Origin: Erwinia persicina NBRC 102418
GTDB lineage: Bacteria; Pseudomonadota; Gammaproteobacteria; Enterobacterales; Enterobacteriaceae
Direction of reading: 5' to 3'
NCBI RefSeq assembly: GCF_001571305.1
Contig: NZ_BCTN01000014.1
Location: 1-64,000, forward strand
Length of the DNA stretch: 64,000 nucleotides
The notes under the pieces: model-generated
Databases searched by the model: none
What the model saw: the letters and a program-made list of their open reading frames with translations, nothing else
Told to the model about the DNA's origin: nothing
Shown here: positions 1-10,136 of the stretch, piece after piece
Position numbering within the stretch: the first letter of the stretch is position 1
How the letters are laid out: each line of letters begins with the position of its first letter
Translations under genes and position numbers: made by a program

Positions 1-40
1 AAAAAAGTTACTGAGTGGTGCTTTTTTACCCGAAACCCGG

Positions 41-892
41 CTAAAGCGACAGTTTTTCGAGCTTTGTGAAGCCATATCGTTGTAAAACGGGCATTAATTG
101 TACCGCCTGCTCAGTAATATCCATACAGAACGCCATGTTCTCATCCGGCGAAAAAGCGTCTGGCGACTCATTTTCCAGTAACCACACCGTTCGACGCGCA
201 ATTGCCGCACCAGAATCGATTAAACGGGTACCTTCAGGGAGTACCTGCTGTAGCTCTTCACTAATAAGAGGGAAATGCGTGCAGCCCAGGACGACGGTAT
301 CCGGTGGTTCCTGCATACGCAGCCACGGCTGCAATATGCGCTTCACGTCATCGATAGAAACAGGCTGGCCATGCAGTTTGGCTTCCGCCAGCTCTACCAA
401 CTCCGCCGATCCCAGCATCTCGGTCTTACATTCACTGCCAAAACGCGCCACCAGCTCATGCGTATAAGGACGTTTCACCGTCCCCCGGGTCGCCAGCAGG
501 CCAACAACCCCATTACGAGTCAGGCGCGCTGCCGGTTTTATAGCAGGAACCACACCGACAACAGGAAATGCAAAGCGCTCGCGTAAAGCGGGCAGCGTGA
601 CGGTACTCGCTGAGTTACAGGCGATCACCACCAGAGCCAGGGGATAACGGCGGGTCACCGCTTCAACGATAGCGACCACACGCTCGACGATAAACGCTTC
701 CGACTTTTCGCCATAAGGGAAAGCGACATTATCGAACGCGTAGAGATAATGGAGATCCGGCAGCAATTTGCGGATCTCATCATAGACTGAAAGCCCACCG
801 ACGCCGGAATCAAAAACCAGCACGGTGGGACGCGGTTTAGAAGGTGTAGCTGCCGCTGAGGTAGTATTCCCGTCCAGGGGTTTCATAGCCAT
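41..892 (-). CDS. murI: Glutamate racemase MurI
   Basis: Makes D-glutamate from L-glutamate for peptidoglycan, in the cytosol. The protein is 283 residues, close to the E. coli length. It has the N-terminal [11 protein letters not shown] motif and the two catalytic cysteines in ACNSAS (about residue 92) and GCTHFP (about residue 204). The start at 892 gives MAMKPLDG, matching the E. coli N-terminus; the frame stays open further upstream, but that stretch lies inside btuB. With this start the gene overlaps the btuB 3' end by 56 nt in another frame, the same overlap known in E. coli. In E. coli an rRNA operon (rrnB) follows murI; here the window edge comes first, so an rRNA operon off the left end is only a guess. 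Confidence 0.97.
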   Translation of the reverse strand: MAMKPLDGNTTSAAATPSKPRPTVLVFDSGVGGLSVYDEIRKLLPDLHYLYAFDNVAFPYGEKSEAFIVERVVAIVEAVTRRYPLALVVIACNSASTVTLPALRERFAFPVVGVVPAIKPAARLTRNGVVGLLATRGTVKRPYTHELVARFGSECKTEMLGSAELVELAEAKLHGQPVSIDDVKRILQPWLRMQEPPDTVVLGCTHFPLISEELQQVLPEGTRLIDSGAAIARRTVWLLENESPDAFSPDENMAFCMDITEQAVQLMPVLQRYGFTKLEKLSL

Positions 893-2714
893 ACACTGTC
901 TCGTATTCTTTATCGAACAGGTTGGCAATTCTACCACGAACGGTGAGATGGGATGTGACTGGATACGACACCGCGAGATCCCACAGGCTGACCCCCCCCA
1001 ATTTGGCCAGATCACCATTTGGATTGGTTGCGTATTGACGGTCGTAGCGTTCACCCAGGTATTGATAACTCACTGACCAGTCGAAATTATACACCGTCCA
1101 GTCGAGCTGATACTTCACCTGCTGTTTAGCCCGACGCAGCAAAATCTCATTGGTTTCAGCATTACGCGGATCAACGTAATCATAGGAAATCTGGTGAGAT
1201 ACCGGACCGATATCAAATGAAGCCGTTGCTTCCACACCTTTGATGGTCGCTTTATTGATATTGTAATAACCGCCGTTGGCACTACTGTAATCAATAAGGC
1301 TGTCGATATCGTTGCGATATCCGGATACATGCCAGGTCACAGGGCCCGTTAAGCCTTCGAAGCCCCCTTCCCACTGCTTGCTCTCTTCAGGATCAAGATT
1401 GCTATTGCCGCCAAAAGAACCGTACAGCTGACCGAGATTGGGTGCCTTAAATGCCGTCCCGTAACTGGCGATGAAACGATAACCCTCAATAAACTCCCAG
1501 GCCGCGCTGGACTGCCAGGTGTTATGCCAGCCGTAAACGGAGTGATCATCGCCACGAACGGCACCGTCCAGCGTGACTGGACCAAACATCTGCTGCCCGG
1601 TGGCATACAACCCCGTATTGGTCACGTCACGACGGTCATTTACATAAGCAGTCCCTGGCTCAATGGACTGCTTCTGCCAGTCAACGCCGCCACCCACACT
1701 GCCCTGTCCCACGGCCACATTATTGGCCCACTGCAAATTATACTGCTGGGAGTCATCAAGAGTGGCAGAAGATGCATAGCGTCCCATATCAGGACTGTAA
1801 TTATAATCTTTCGTGTGGCTGTAGCTGGCGGTCAGATTGGAAGAATAGAGACCATTATTGAAGCGGAGTCCACCATCCCAGGTCTGGCTATACAGCTGGC
1901 GGGTATCAACATAGGTATCGGGTTGAACATAGGTCGGGCTACCGTCATAGGCAGTGCGGTTATCAAAGCCATAACCCCGAACAAAGGCACTAAAATCATC
2001 ATTGATCTGATGTTCAATCGCGCCATAGATGTTCTTGCTCATAAACCCATCACGATCGGGTTGTGCAGTGTTGCCAAGTGCATCAGGGTAATTAGCAACA
2101 ACATCATAGCCTTTGGTGTAGGTATAGTTACCTGCAAGCGTCACCCGAGTATTCTGGCCCAGCATCTGCTGAGTGGAACCGTCGTAAGACTGATAGCCGT
2201 TGGAACCAACCCCTGCCGCAAGCGTCGTACCATCCTCATTGCGCGTGGTAATGATGTTGAGTACCCCTCCAATGGCATCAGAACCATAGACTGCTGAACG
2301 TGCTCCACGTACATATTCAATCCGCTGAACCAGTGAAATTGGGATCTGGCTGAGATCGGAAGCACCGCTGATCCCCGCCTGATTAAGGCGCACACCATCA
2401 ATTAAGACCAGAACATGGCTGGAGTTAGTGCCACGAATAAACAGTGAGCTTTGCTGGCCCATTCCACCATTTTGAGCAATATCGACACCCGGCAGGCGAC
2501 GCATCACATCCGTCAGCGTTTTTGACTGCCAGCGGTCGATCTGCTCTTTCGTAACCACCGTGGTAGGGGCCAATACAGAAGAGACTGGCTGTTCAAAACG
2601 ATTCGCAGTCACAACCTGCGTTTCTTCATTACTCTCCTGTGCAAAGCCGTTTTGCGCCCAGAGGGAAATCGCCGTAGCGCTAAACGCCAGCAGCGAGTTT
2701 TTAGTTGTTATCAT
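837..2714 (-). CDS. btuB: Outer-membrane vitamin B12 receptor BtuB
   Basis: TonB-dependent outer-membrane transporter for cobalamin. About 625 residues: signal peptide ending near WAQNGFAQ, a TonB-box-like [10 protein letters not shown], a plug domain with [13 protein letters not shown] and [16 protein letters not shown], then a 22-strand barrel ending in the typical aromatic terminus SGSYTF. The start at 2714 aligns with the E. coli N-terminus; an ATG one codon earlier (2717) is equally possible. Expression is probably controlled by the cobalamin riboswitch just upstream, whose hairpin holds the only Shine-Dalgarno-like sequence. The 3' end overlaps murI by 56 nt. Confidence 0.97.
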   Translation of the reverse strand: MITTKNSLLAFSATAISLWAQNGFAQESNEETQVVTANRFEQPVSSVLAPTTVVTKEQIDRWQSKTLTDVMRRLPGVDIAQNGGMGQQSSLFIRGTNSSHVLVLIDGVRLNQAGISGASDLSQIPISLVQRIEYVRGARSAVYGSDAIGGVLNIITTRNEDGTTLAAGVGSNGYQSYDGSTQQMLGQNTRVTLAGNYTYTKGYDVVANYPDALGNTAQPDRDGFMSKNIYGAIEHQINDDFSAFVRGYGFDNRTAYDGSPTYVQPDTYVDTRQLYSQTWDGGLRFNNGLYSSNLTASYSHTKDYNYSPDMGRYASSATLDDSQQYNLQWANNVAVGQGSVGGGVDWQKQSIEPGTAYVNDRRDVTNTGLYATGQQMFGPVTLDGAVRGDDHSVYGWHNTWQSSAAWEFIEGYRFIASYGTAFKAPNLGQLYGSFGGNSNLDPEESKQWEGGFEGLTGPVTWHVSGYRNDIDSLIDYSSANGGYYNINKATIKGVEATASFDIGPVSHQISYDYVDPRNAETNEILLRRAKQQVKYQLDWTVYNFDWSVSYQYLGERYDRQYATNPNGDLAKLGGVSLWDLAVSYPVTSHLTVRGRIANLFDKEYETVYGYETPGREYYLSGSYTF

Positions 2715-2720
2715 CATCAA

Positions 2721-2950
2721 GCATCCAAAAGATGTGCAGGATGCCGCAGGCATACGATCGATAGCACGCGATGATCGTAAAAAATGCGACGTTCATCCGG
2801 CAGGTCTTCGGGCTCAGAATCCTTAAGTGGCAATGACTTCCCGTCAAAAGACAGTGTCTGCATTACGCTATTGTCACGACATTCTATACCGCTGCGCGTC
2901 AGCTCCAGATTTGCACTGGATTCCCTTTTAACTCGTGGGGAGGCCGGAGG
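2721..2950 (-). promoter_or_regulatory. Cobalamin riboswitch (btuB leader)
   Basis: Read on the minus strand, the leader contains GGGAATCCAGTGCAAATCTG followed by GAGCTGACGCGCAGCGGTA (about 2890-2930) and the B12 box GCCCGAAGACCTGCCGG (2797-2813). These are the conserved core elements of the E. coli btuB riboswitch. Nearer the gene, GCATCC (2739-2744) pairs with GGATGC (2721-2726), a hairpin that would hide the ribosome-binding site. Bound adenosylcobalamin is expected to shut off translation of btuB. Confidence 0.93.
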
Positions 2951-3087
2951 CCGCATTTTATGTACAAATATATTAGAAGTCCAGATATCCAGACATCCAT
3001 AATGAATGAAGAGTGGACAACGCTGGACATGAGATAAAGATTCCCTACAATCGCCCGGCTATATCCGCCAAATACCCAGGAATCACC

Positions 3088-4188
3088 ATGACACCCGAAC
3101 AACTGCCTGTTGAACAGTATGATGACCAGCTCACTGAGAAAGTGACACGACTGACGTCCATGATGTCCGCATTTAACGCGCCCGAAGTCGAAGTCTTCCG
3201 TTCTCCGGTCAGCCACTATCGGATGCGTGCAGAATTCCGTATCTGGCATGATGGCGACGACCTGTACCATATTATTTTCGATCAGGAGACGCACAACCGC
3301 ATCCGGGTCGACAGCTTCCCGGCGGCCAGTGAACTGATTAACCGCCTGATGCCCCGTATGATCGCGGCCGTGCGCGACCAGCGTGCGCTGCGCTTTAAAC
3401 TGTTCCAGATAGACTATTTATCGACGGTCAGCGGCCAGATGGTGGTTTCACTGCTCTATCACCGTAAGCTGGATGAAGAGTGGCAGCAGGCGGCCACGCT
3501 ACTGCGTGATGCGCTGCGTGCGGAAGGGTTCGATCTGCATCTGATCGGCCGCGCCACTAAAACCAAAATCTGTCTGGACCAGGATTTCGTTGATGAGCGT
3601 CTGATGGTGGACGGCCGTGAGATGATCTATCGCCAGGTAGAAAACAGCTTTACGCAGCCCAATGCGGCAATGAATGTGAAGATGCTGGAATGGGCGCTGG
3701 ATGCCACGCGCGATTCTCGCGGCGACCTGCTGGAGTTGTACTGCGGCAACGGCAACTTCTCACTGGCACTGGCGCGTAACTTCCGCCGCGTGCTGGCAAC
3801 GGAAATCGCCAAACCGTCAGTCGCCTCTGCTCAGTACAATATCGCGGTAAACCAGATCGATAACGTACAGATTATCCGCATGGCGGCAGAAGAGTTTACT
3901 CAGGCAATGAACGGAGACAGAAGCTTCAGAAGGCTGGAAGGTATCGATCTGAGCAGCTATGAATGCGAAACCATTTTTGTCGACCCGCCGCGCAGCGGCC
4001 TGGATGAAGAAACGGTGAAGATGGTGCAGGCGTATCCGCGCATTCTGTATATCTCCTGTAATCCGACGACGCTGTGCGAGAACCTCGCCACGCTGTCTGA
4101 CACCCATGAGATCGCTCGCCTCGCGCTGTTTGACCAGTTCCCGTATACCCATCACATGGAGTGCGGCGTACTACTGACCCGCCGCTAA
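3088..4188 (+). CDS. trmA: tRNA (uracil-5-)-methyltransferase TrmA
   Basis: Makes 5-methyluridine at position 54 of the tRNA T loop using S-adenosylmethionine. 366 residues, equal to E. coli. Visible motifs are [16 protein letters not shown] (cofactor-binding loop), [10 protein letters not shown] and the catalytic cysteine in ISCNPTTL. The start at 3088 ([11 protein letters not shown]) matches E. coli and has AGGA upstream; the longer in-frame extension to 3013 has no family support. It is transcribed away from btuB and convergent with yijD. Confidence 0.97.
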   Translation: MTPEQLPVEQYDDQLTEKVTRLTSMMSAFNAPEVEVFRSPVSHYRMRAEFRIWHDGDDLYHIIFDQETHNRIRVDSFPAASELINRLMPRMIAAVRDQRALRFKLFQIDYLSTVSGQMVVSLLYHRKLDEEWQQAATLLRDALRAEGFDLHLIGRATKTKICLDQDFVDERLMVDGREMIYRQVENSFTQPNAAMNVKMLEWALDATRDSRGDLLELYCGNGNFSLALARNFRRVLATEIAKPSVASAQYNIAVNQIDNVQIIRMAAEEFTQAMNGDRSFRRLEGIDLSSYECETIFVDPPRSGLDEETVKMVQAYPRILYISCNPTTLCENLATLSDTHEIARLALFDQFPYTHHMECGVLLTRR

Positions 4189-4191
4189 ACT

Positions 4192-4210
4192 GGCCCGGGC
4201 GATGCGGGCC
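4192..4210. terminator. Short hairpin between trmA and yijD
   Basis: GGCCCG and CGGGCC form a 6-bp stem with a 7-nt loop between two convergent genes. There is no clear T run, so a terminator role is only suggested by position. Confidence 0.3.
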
Positions 4211-4215
4211 GCCCG

Positions 4216-4575
4216 TTATTGCTGACTATTTTTGCGCGCGCGCCACTTCATGGCAATCCAGAACACCACCACCACCATCAGGATGGTCGGTACAAAGTTA
4301 GAGCCAATGTCCGGGTATTCTGCCCGGACGATGGCGCTGTACACCAGAATCCCCAGCAGGAAAAAGCCGGCAGCCAGCGACGGCATTCCTTCAGGCATGG
4401 CGCGATTCAGGTAGCGCTGATGCAGGCACCAGGCAGCCAGACCGAGCGCGATCAACGGGAAGACTGAAAATGGCACCAGAGAACTGAACAGTGCCGAAAA
4501 AGAACCATTAATGGAAAGTCCGGTAATAAAGGTCAGCAGCAGTGTTCCTTTGTCCCGGCCCGTTGCTAAATTCAT
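4216..4575 (-). CDS. yijD: YijD inner-membrane protein (DUF1422)
   Basis: 119 residues with about four hydrophobic segments. It matches E. coli YijD along its length, with recognisable blocks [29 protein letters not shown] and [11 protein letters not shown]. Function is unknown. It follows fabR by 11 nt on the same strand, as in E. coli, and the two are probably co-transcribed. That linkage hints at a membrane-related role but proves nothing. Confidence 0.93.
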   Translation of the reverse strand: MNLATGRDKGTLLLTFITGLSINGSFSALFSSLVPFSVFPLIALGLAAWCLHQRYLNRAMPEGMPSLAAGFFLLGILVYSAIVRAEYPDIGSNFVPTILMVVVVFWIAMKWRARKNSQQ

Positions 4576-4586
4576 GTCACCCCCTG

Positions 4587-5228
4587 CTAGTCTTTGGATT
4601 CCAGCGTTACTGCCAGCTTTTCCTGCTCACGGCGGTACCAGTAATAGGCCCCCTTCGAGATCATCCGCAGCTGCAGCACCAGTCGTTCTTCCAGCTGACG
4701 CCGCTGATCGGCATCAATATCCAGCGCTTCCGCACCGGCGTTAAACACGATAATCACCATCGCTTCAGCCTGCGCCTCGGTGAAGCTGCGCGGCATGCGA
4801 TTTTCAATTTCCAGATAATCAGCCAGTTCGGCGATAAAGTGCTGAATCTCACGCGCTACAGCAGCACGGAACGCGGATGAGGTTCCGGAACGCTCACGGA
4901 GTAACAGGCGAAAGGCGTTAGGATTGTCGCCAATAAACTCCATAAAGGTAGAAACCGATGTCCGGATAACGCTGCCACCTTTGGCAATACGCTGACGAGC
5001 CTGACGCATAAGCTGTCGCAGCATCAGGCCACTTTCATCCACCATCGTTAGCCCCAATTCATCTACATCACGAAAGTGACGATAGAATGACGTTGGAGCA
5101 ATACCCGCCTCCCTGGCGACTTCACGCAAACTGAGGCTGGCAAAACTACGTTCGGCGCTTAGTTGACTAAATGCCGCTTCGATTAATGAACGTCGTGTAC
5201 GTTCTTTTTGCTGCGCTCTGACGCCCAT
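4587..5228 (-). CDS. fabR: FabR, TetR-family repressor of unsaturated fatty acid synthesis
   Basis: 213 residues. The N-terminal TetR helix-turn-helix covers about residues 8-55 ([20 protein letters not shown]) and is nearly identical to E. coli FabR. In that species FabR represses fabA and fabB in response to the ratio of saturated to unsaturated acyl chains. The C-terminal helical part ends a few residues differently from E. coli, which is common. It is divergent from sthA; a FabR-like half-site, AGCGTACA, lies in the shared intergenic region at 5274-5281. Confidence 0.96.
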   Translation of the reverse strand: MGVRAQQKERTRRSLIEAAFSQLSAERSFASLSLREVAREAGIAPTSFYRHFRDVDELGLTMVDESGLMLRQLMRQARQRIAKGGSVIRTSVSTFMEFIGDNPNAFRLLLRERSGTSSAFRAAVAREIQHFIAELADYLEIENRMPRSFTEAQAEAMVIIVFNAGAEALDIDADQRRQLEERLVLQLRMISKGAYYWYRREQEKLAVTLESKD

Positions 5229-5419
5229 TTTTCTGCCTGTTTAGCCTGCAAGTGGGCACTATAGCAAAAATTTCAGCGTACAGTGGGCCAAACTTTGTGA
5301 CCGCCTGTTAACTCATTCATTTGGCAATTGATGGCAAAAAGCACGGTTAGAATTGGGAACTGAGGCGCGAGATGTTAGAATCTCGTTGTAAAATTGTATA
5401 AAAAATAGGACGTATTGGT

Positions 5420-6820
5420 ATGCAACAGTCTTATGATTACGACGCCATCGTGATTGGCTCCGGCCCTGGCGGTGAAGGTGCCGCGATGGGCCTGGTGAAA
5501 CAGGGCGCACGAATTGCCGTTATCGAGCGCTATCACAATATCGGTGGCGGATGTACACACTGGGGGACGATCCCTTCTAAAGCGCTGCGCCATGCCGTCA
5601 GCCGCATTATCGAATTCAATCAGAACCCCCTGTATAGCGACCACACGCGTCTTTTGCGCTCTTCTTTTGCTGATATTCTGAACCACACTGAAAACGTCAT
5701 CAGCCAGCAAACCCGGATGCGTCAGGGCTTCTACGAGCGTAATCACTGTGAACTGTTCCAGGGTGACGCCCGTTTTGTCGATGCCAACACCATCGAAATC
5801 GAAAGCCATGATGGCACGGTCGAACGACTGACCGCCGGAAAGTTTGTGATTGCCTGTGGTTCACGCCCTTACCATCCACCGGATGTCGATTTTAGCCACC
5901 CACGCATTTATGACAGCGACTCTATCCTTAACCTGCACCATGAACCGGATCATGTGATTATCTATGGTGCCGGTGTGATCGGTTGTGAGTACGCGTCGAT
6001 TTTCCGTGGCCTGTCGGTCAAAGTCGATCTGATTAATACCCGCGACCGTCTGCTGGCCTTCCTCGATCAGGAAATGTCAGACTCGCTCTCTTATCACTTC
6101 TGGAATAATGGCGTGGTGATTCGCCATAATGAGGAGTTTGAGAAAATTGAAGGGGTGGCAGATGGCGTGATTATGCATCTCAAGTCCGGCAAGAAACTCA
6201 AGGCAGACTGCCTGTTGTACGCTAACGGACGCACCGGGAACACCGATTCACTGTCACTGGACAATGTCGGGCTGGAAGCGGATGGTCGCGGTCTGTTGAA
6301 AGTGAACAGTATGTACCAGACGGCACAGCCGCATATTTACGCAGTGGGGGATGTAATTGGTTACCCAAGTCTGGCGTCTGCTGCCTACGATCAGGGGCGC
6401 ATTGCCGCGCAGGCGATGATCAAAGGCGAAGCGACCGCGCACCTGATTGAAGACATTCCGACCGGTATCTACACCATCCCGGAAATCAGCTCCGTCGGGA
6501 AAACCGAACAGCAGTTAACGGCGATGAAAGTGCCCTACGAAGTGGGTCGGGCACAGTTCAAACACCTGGCACGTGCGCAGATTGTCGGGATGAATGTCGG
6601 GAGTCTGAAGATCCTGTTCCACCGCGAGACCAAAGAGATCCTCGGCATTCACTGCTTCGGTGAACGTGCTGCGGAGATCATCCACATCGGTCAGGCGATT
6701 ATGGAACAGAAAAACGGTGGCAACACGATTGAGTACTTCGTGAATACCACCTTTAACTACCCGACGATGGCGGAAGCCTACCGGGTTGCCGCGTTAAACG
6801 GCCTGAACCGCCTGTTTTAA
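5420..6820 (+). CDS. sthA: Soluble pyridine nucleotide transhydrogenase SthA
   Basis: Energy-independent FAD flavoprotein that transfers hydride between NADPH and NAD+, usually draining excess NADPH. 466 residues, same as E. coli. It shows the N-terminal FAD fold [12 protein letters not shown] and a disulfide-reductase-like site reduced to [14 protein letters not shown], with one cysteine of the usual pair replaced by threonine as is normal for this family. The NAD(P) fold [10 protein letters not shown] and the [15 protein letters not shown] motif follow. Its last 27 nt overlap the 3' end of oxyR, which is convergent. Confidence 0.98.
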   Translation: MQQSYDYDAIVIGSGPGGEGAAMGLVKQGARIAVIERYHNIGGGCTHWGTIPSKALRHAVSRIIEFNQNPLYSDHTRLLRSSFADILNHTENVISQQTRMRQGFYERNHCELFQGDARFVDANTIEIESHDGTVERLTAGKFVIACGSRPYHPPDVDFSHPRIYDSDSILNLHHEPDHVIIYGAGVIGCEYASIFRGLSVKVDLINTRDRLLAFLDQEMSDSLSYHFWNNGVVIRHNEEFEKIEGVADGVIMHLKSGKKLKADCLLYANGRTGNTDSLSLDNVGLEADGRGLLKVNSMYQTAQPHIYAVGDVIGYPSLASAAYDQGRIAAQAMIKGEATAHLIEDIPTGIYTIPEISSVGKTEQQLTAMKVPYEVGRAQFKHLARAQIVGMNVGSLKILFHRETKEILGIHCFGERAAEIIHIGQAIMEQKNGGNTIEYFVNTTFNYPTMAEAYRVAALNGLNRLF

Positions 6821-7723
6821 CGCACCGCCATTCATGACCGCCTGCATATGCTCGCGGATCTCCTCTGCCAGCTGCTCATAGCGGCCGCGCAGAGGGGAAC
6901 CCGGGCGATACACTAACGCGATGGTGCGCTGTGGTACCGGCTTATAGCAGTCCAGGTAACACACCCCGTCGCGCACCCGCTCTTTCGGTACCGCCAGCGA
7001 AGGCAACAGCGTAATGCCGCTGCCCGCAGCCACCATATTGCGTAGCGTTTCCAGACTGGTCGCGCGGAAGTGTGTGTCTTCATCTGCTCCGGCCTGGAAG
7101 CAGAAGCCCATCGCCTGGTCGCGCAGACAGTGACCGTCTTCCAGCATCAAAAGCTTTTCACCGGAAAGATCCGACATCGGTACGCGATCGCGGTCATGCC
7201 ATGGGTGATCGGCATAGATCGCCAGTTTCATTGGCTCATCAAACAGGGGCACTTCAATAAAGGCTTCTGACTCTTTCACCAGCGCCAGAATGGCACAATC
7301 CAGCTTACCGCTGTCGAGCTGCGCCAGCAGCTGCTGGGTCTGCGCTTCGTGCAGATACATTTCCAGCTTCGGGAAAGTTTTATGCAGCGTGGGAATAATC
7401 TGCGGCAGCAGGTACGGGCCAACGGTCGGGATCAGACCAATATGCATCGGCCCTGACATCGCCTCGCCCTGCTGACTGGCCATCTCCTTCAGTACTTTCA
7501 CTTCACGCAGCACGGTACGGGCCTGGTCCACCAGCAGCAGACCGGCCTGGGTAAACAGTACTTTACGACTGGTGCGCTCCAGTAGCATCACGCCCAGCTC
7601 ATCCTCCAGCTTACGAATCTGGCCGCTTAACGTCGGCTGACTCACATGGCAGGCATCGGCTGCACGACGAAAATGGCGATGTTCTGCCAGCGAAACCAGA
7701 TACTCCAGATCACGTATATTCAT
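6794..7723 (-). CDS. oxyR: OxyR, LysR-type hydrogen peroxide regulator
   Basis: 309 residues (E. coli 305). The winged helix-turn-helix is at the N-terminus ([20 protein letters not shown]). The two redox cysteines are in place: Cys199 in EDGHCLRDQ and Cys208 in MGFCF. Peroxide forms a disulfide between them and turns the protein into an activator. It is divergent from the hybrid peroxiredoxin, with an OxyR-type site between them that could serve both activation and autorepression. Its 3' end overlaps sthA by 27 nt. Confidence 0.98.
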   Translation of the reverse strand: MNIRDLEYLVSLAEHRHFRRAADACHVSQPTLSGQIRKLEDELGVMLLERTSRKVLFTQAGLLLVDQARTVLREVKVLKEMASQQGEAMSGPMHIGLIPTVGPYLLPQIIPTLHKTFPKLEMYLHEAQTQQLLAQLDSGKLDCAILALVKESEAFIEVPLFDEPMKLAIYADHPWHDRDRVPMSDLSGEKLLMLEDGHCLRDQAMGFCFQAGADEDTHFRATSLETLRNMVAAGSGITLLPSLAVPKERVRDGVCYLDCYKPVPQRTIALVYRPGSPLRGRYEQLAEEIREHMQAVMNGGALKQAVQAV

Positions 7724-7751
7724 TTTATCCTCTCATTCACGATAGTTCGTG

Positions 7752-7792
7752 ACGATAGATAGCATAGCAACCAACGATTATCCCTATCAAGC
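7752..7792. promoter_or_regulatory. OxyR operator between oxyR and the hybrid peroxiredoxin
   Basis: The region has ATAG/CTAT elements spaced as in OxyR sites: ATAG at 7755, another near 7764, and CTATC at 7784-7788. The reverse strand contains GATAGGGATAATCGTT, which I recognise from the E. coli oxyR-oxyS operator. It lies between the two divergent start codons. Confidence 0.75.
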
Positions 7793-7859
7793 ATCAATAA
7801 AGATAATGTGCCGGTGCAGAAAGGGAGCACACCTAATTTTATAACGTTGAGGTCTTTTT

Positions 7860-8591
7860 ATGTTTGCAAGTCAGGAAGGTAAGTCTATCCCGCAGGTCAC
7901 TTTTCACACGCGTCAGGGCGACAGTTGGGTCGATGTCACCACTGATGAGCTGTTCAAAGACAAAACGGTGATCGTTTTTTCTCTGCCGGGAGCCTTTACC
8001 CCCACCTGTTCATCCAGCCATCTGCCGCGCTATAACGAACTGGCAGACGTATTTGGGCAACATGGCGTGGACAGCATCCTGTGCGTGTCAGTCAATGACA
8101 CCTTTGTGATGAACGCCTGGAAAGCCGATCAGCGTGCCGGCAACATCACCTTTATTCCCGATGGCAACGGTGATTTCACCCGGGGTATGGAGATGCTGGT
8201 GGAAAAAGCCGACCTCGGCTTTGGTCCCCGCTCATGGCGTTATTCCATGCTGGTGCGTAACGGCGTGGTAGAGAAGATGTTTGTTGAACCGAATAAGCCC
8301 GGCGACCCGTTTGAAGTGTCCGATGCGGATACCATGCTGCGCTATGTGGCCCCGGAATTTAAAGTGCAGGAGTCCGTTTCCCTGTTCAGCAAGCCGGGCT
8401 GCCCGTTCTGTGCCAAAGCCAAGCAGATGCTGTTAGACCGAGGGATCGCGTTTGAAGAAATCGTCCTGGGTCAGGACGCCACCACCGTGAGCCTGCGTGC
8501 CGTCACCGGCCGGGCTACCGTACCTCAGGTGTTCATTGGCGGTCGCCATATCGGCGGCAGTGATGATTTAGAGCAGTTCTTCGCGGCATAA
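7860..8591 (+). CDS. Hybrid peroxiredoxin (Prx5)-glutaredoxin
   Basis: 243 residues. Residues about 1-165 are a peroxiredoxin-5 domain with peroxidatic Cys50 in [15 protein letters not shown]. Residues about 172-243 are a glutaredoxin domain with C181-P-F-C184 and TVPQVFIGG. The fusion is known in Haemophilus influenzae and some enterobacteria and reduces peroxides using glutathione. It is divergent from oxyR across an OxyR-type operator, so peroxide induction is likely. In E. coli this spot holds the OxyS small RNA, which I do not see here. Start ATG at 7860 follows TTGAGG. Confidence 0.95.
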   Translation: MFASQEGKSIPQVTFHTRQGDSWVDVTTDELFKDKTVIVFSLPGAFTPTCSSSHLPRYNELADVFGQHGVDSILCVSVNDTFVMNAWKADQRAGNITFIPDGNGDFTRGMEMLVEKADLGFGPRSWRYSMLVRNGVVEKMFVEPNKPGDPFEVSDADTMLRYVAPEFKVQESVSLFSKPGCPFCAKAKQMLLDRGIAFEEIVLGQDATTVSLRAVTGRATVPQVFIGGRHIGGSDDLEQFFAA

Positions 8592-8597
8592 CAGACA

Positions 8598-8622
8598 GGG
8601 GCGGCCTTCTTCTGGTCGTCCC
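8598..8622. repeat. GC-rich palindromic intergenic element
   Basis: GGGGCGGCC (8598-8606) can pair with GGTCGTCCC (8614-8622) if G-U pairs are allowed, around a 7-nt loop. The shape GG(G)NCGNCC-loop-GGNCGNCC recurs at 17659, 50097 and 63562. Confidence 0.55.
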
Positions 8623-8633
8623 TTTCACGCTGG

Positions 8634-8663
8634 CAGGCTGACCCCGATAAGAAGGTCAGCCTG
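8634..8663. terminator. Bidirectional hairpin between peroxiredoxin and argH
   Basis: CAGGCTGACC and GGTCAGCCTG form a perfect 10-bp stem between two convergent genes. It lacks a strong T run on either side. Confidence 0.5.
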
Positions 8664-8670
8664 GCGCCCG

Positions 8671-10044
8671 TTATCCCAGGCGCTGTTTCGCTTCAGTGAT
8701 CGCATTTGCTACCTGATGCGGAGAAACGCCGCCTTTAGCGTTACGTTTGTCCAGGCAGGACTGCAGCGACAGGAAGGGATAGACATCTTCTGCAATCACG
8801 CTGCTGAACTTCTGCAGGTCAGACAGCGCCAGTGCTTCCAGCGCTACACCCTGCTTAATCGCTTCTACCACGGTTTCACCGACAATATGATGCGCTTCGC
8901 GGAACGGCACGCCTTTGGCGACCAGGTAATCCGCCAGTTCGGTCGAGTTCGCATAACCCTGTTCGGCGGCTTCCTGACAACGCGGACGTTTCACCTGAAT
9001 TCCGTCCAGAACCAGCGCCGCCATATGCAGGCAGTCAGACCAGGTATCGAGCGCGTCGAACAGCCCTTCTTTGTCCTCCTGCATATCTTTATTGTATGCC
9101 AGCGGCAGACCTTTCAGCGTCATGCTCATGGCGGTCAGTGCCCCCTGCACGCGGCCAACCTTGCCACGGATCAATTCCAGCGCGTCCGGGTTTTTCTTCT
9201 GTGGCATCAGCGAGGAGCCCGACGTCACTTTATCAGACAGCTCAACAAAGCCCGCCTCACCCGTGTTGAAGAAGATCAGATCTTCGGCAAAACGCGACAG
9301 GTGTACCATGCCGATAGAAGCATCTGACAGCAGTTCCAGCACGTGGTCGCGGTCGGATACGGTATCCAGACTGTTACGGGTGGCGGAGGCAAAGCCTAAC
9401 CATCCAGCCAGCTGTTCGCGGTCGATCTCATACGCAGTTCCGGCCAGAGCACCGCAGCCCAGCGGGCTGACGTCCAGCCGCTTCAGCGTATCCTGCAGGC
9501 GGCTTTCATCACGCGCCAGCATCTCAACATAGGCCAGACACCAGTGGGCAAACGTCACCGGCTGCGCGCGCTGCAGGTGGGTGTAACCCGGCATGACCGC
9601 GTCCTGGTTGGCTTCTGCGGTGGCAATCAGTGCCTGCTGGAACTGACGTGTGGCAGTCAACAGTTCGCTGACCTGCGCTTTACACCACAGTTTCAGGTCG
9701 GTAGCGACCTGGTCATTACGGCTACGGCCAGTATGGAGTTTTTTACCCAGTGAACCGACTTTGTCGATCAGCTTCCCTTCCACCCAGCTGTGAATATCTT
9801 CGGCGTCGCTTTCCAGGATTTGCTGTGGGTTCGCGCGCACGTCTTCCAGCAGCGCATTCAGCGCAACTTCCAGCTGCTGCTGCTCGTCTGCGGTTAACAC
9901 ATTGACCGTCACCAGCGCTTTGGACCAGGCAACGGAACCAGTGATGTCCTGCTCTGCCAGACGATAGTCGAAGCGCAGTGAGTCATTAAATAACTTGAAA
10001 CGCTGATCTGCTGCCTGCGTAAACCGTCCACCCCAAAGTGCCAT
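8671..10044 (-). CDS. argH: Argininosuccinate lyase ArgH
   Basis: Last step of arginine synthesis: argininosuccinate to arginine plus fumarate. 457 residues, same as E. coli. The fumarase/aspartase signature [12 protein letters not shown] and the [12 protein letters not shown] motif are intact. The start at 10044 gives [16 protein letters not shown] as in E. coli; the upstream in-frame ATG at 10083 is not supported. It is the last gene of the argB-argG-argH cluster, 92 nt after argG with two hairpins in the gap, so its expression relative to argG may be tuned. Confidence 0.98.
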   Translation of the reverse strand: MALWGGRFTQAADQRFKLFNDSLRFDYRLAEQDITGSVAWSKALVTVNVLTADEQQQLEVALNALLEDVRANPQQILESDAEDIHSWVEGKLIDKVGSLGKKLHTGRSRNDQVATDLKLWCKAQVSELLTATRQFQQALIATAEANQDAVMPGYTHLQRAQPVTFAHWCLAYVEMLARDESRLQDTLKRLDVSPLGCGALAGTAYEIDREQLAGWLGFASATRNSLDTVSDRDHVLELLSDASIGMVHLSRFAEDLIFFNTGEAGFVELSDKVTSGSSLMPQKKNPDALELIRGKVGRVQGALTAMSMTLKGLPLAYNKDMQEDKEGLFDALDTWSDCLHMAALVLDGIQVKRPRCQEAAEQGYANSTELADYLVAKGVPFREAHHIVGETVVEAIKQGVALEALALSDLQKFSSVIAEDVYPFLSLQSCLDKRNAKGGVSPHQVANAITEAKQRLG

Positions 10045-10074
10045 GCTCAGTACTCCATTCAAATAATGTAATAA

Positions 10075-10128
10075 GGGCGGCACAGGTGCCGCCCCTACGA
10101 ATGCCTGTAGGGGCGAGTGGCCTCGCCC
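10075..10128. repeat. Paired hairpin repeat between argG and argH
   Basis: Two adjacent palindromes: GGGCGGCAC with GTGCCGCCC (10075-10094, perfect 9 bp), then GGGCGAG with CTCGCCC (10111-10128). Between them is CCTGTAGGGGC, which also occurs at 16485 between ppc and metF. Because the element sits inside an operon it may affect mRNA stability or attenuate argH. Confidence 0.6.
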
Positions 10129-10136
10129 GGAAAAGA

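Noticed and set aside
1-40. Part of an rRNA operon left of murI
   Set aside because: E. coli has rrnB there, but these 40 bases contain no rRNA sequence; only a T-rich stretch like a terminator edge is seen.
7800-7859. OxyS small RNA between oxyR and the peroxiredoxin
   Set aside because: The interval is too short and lacks OxyS loop and terminator sequences.
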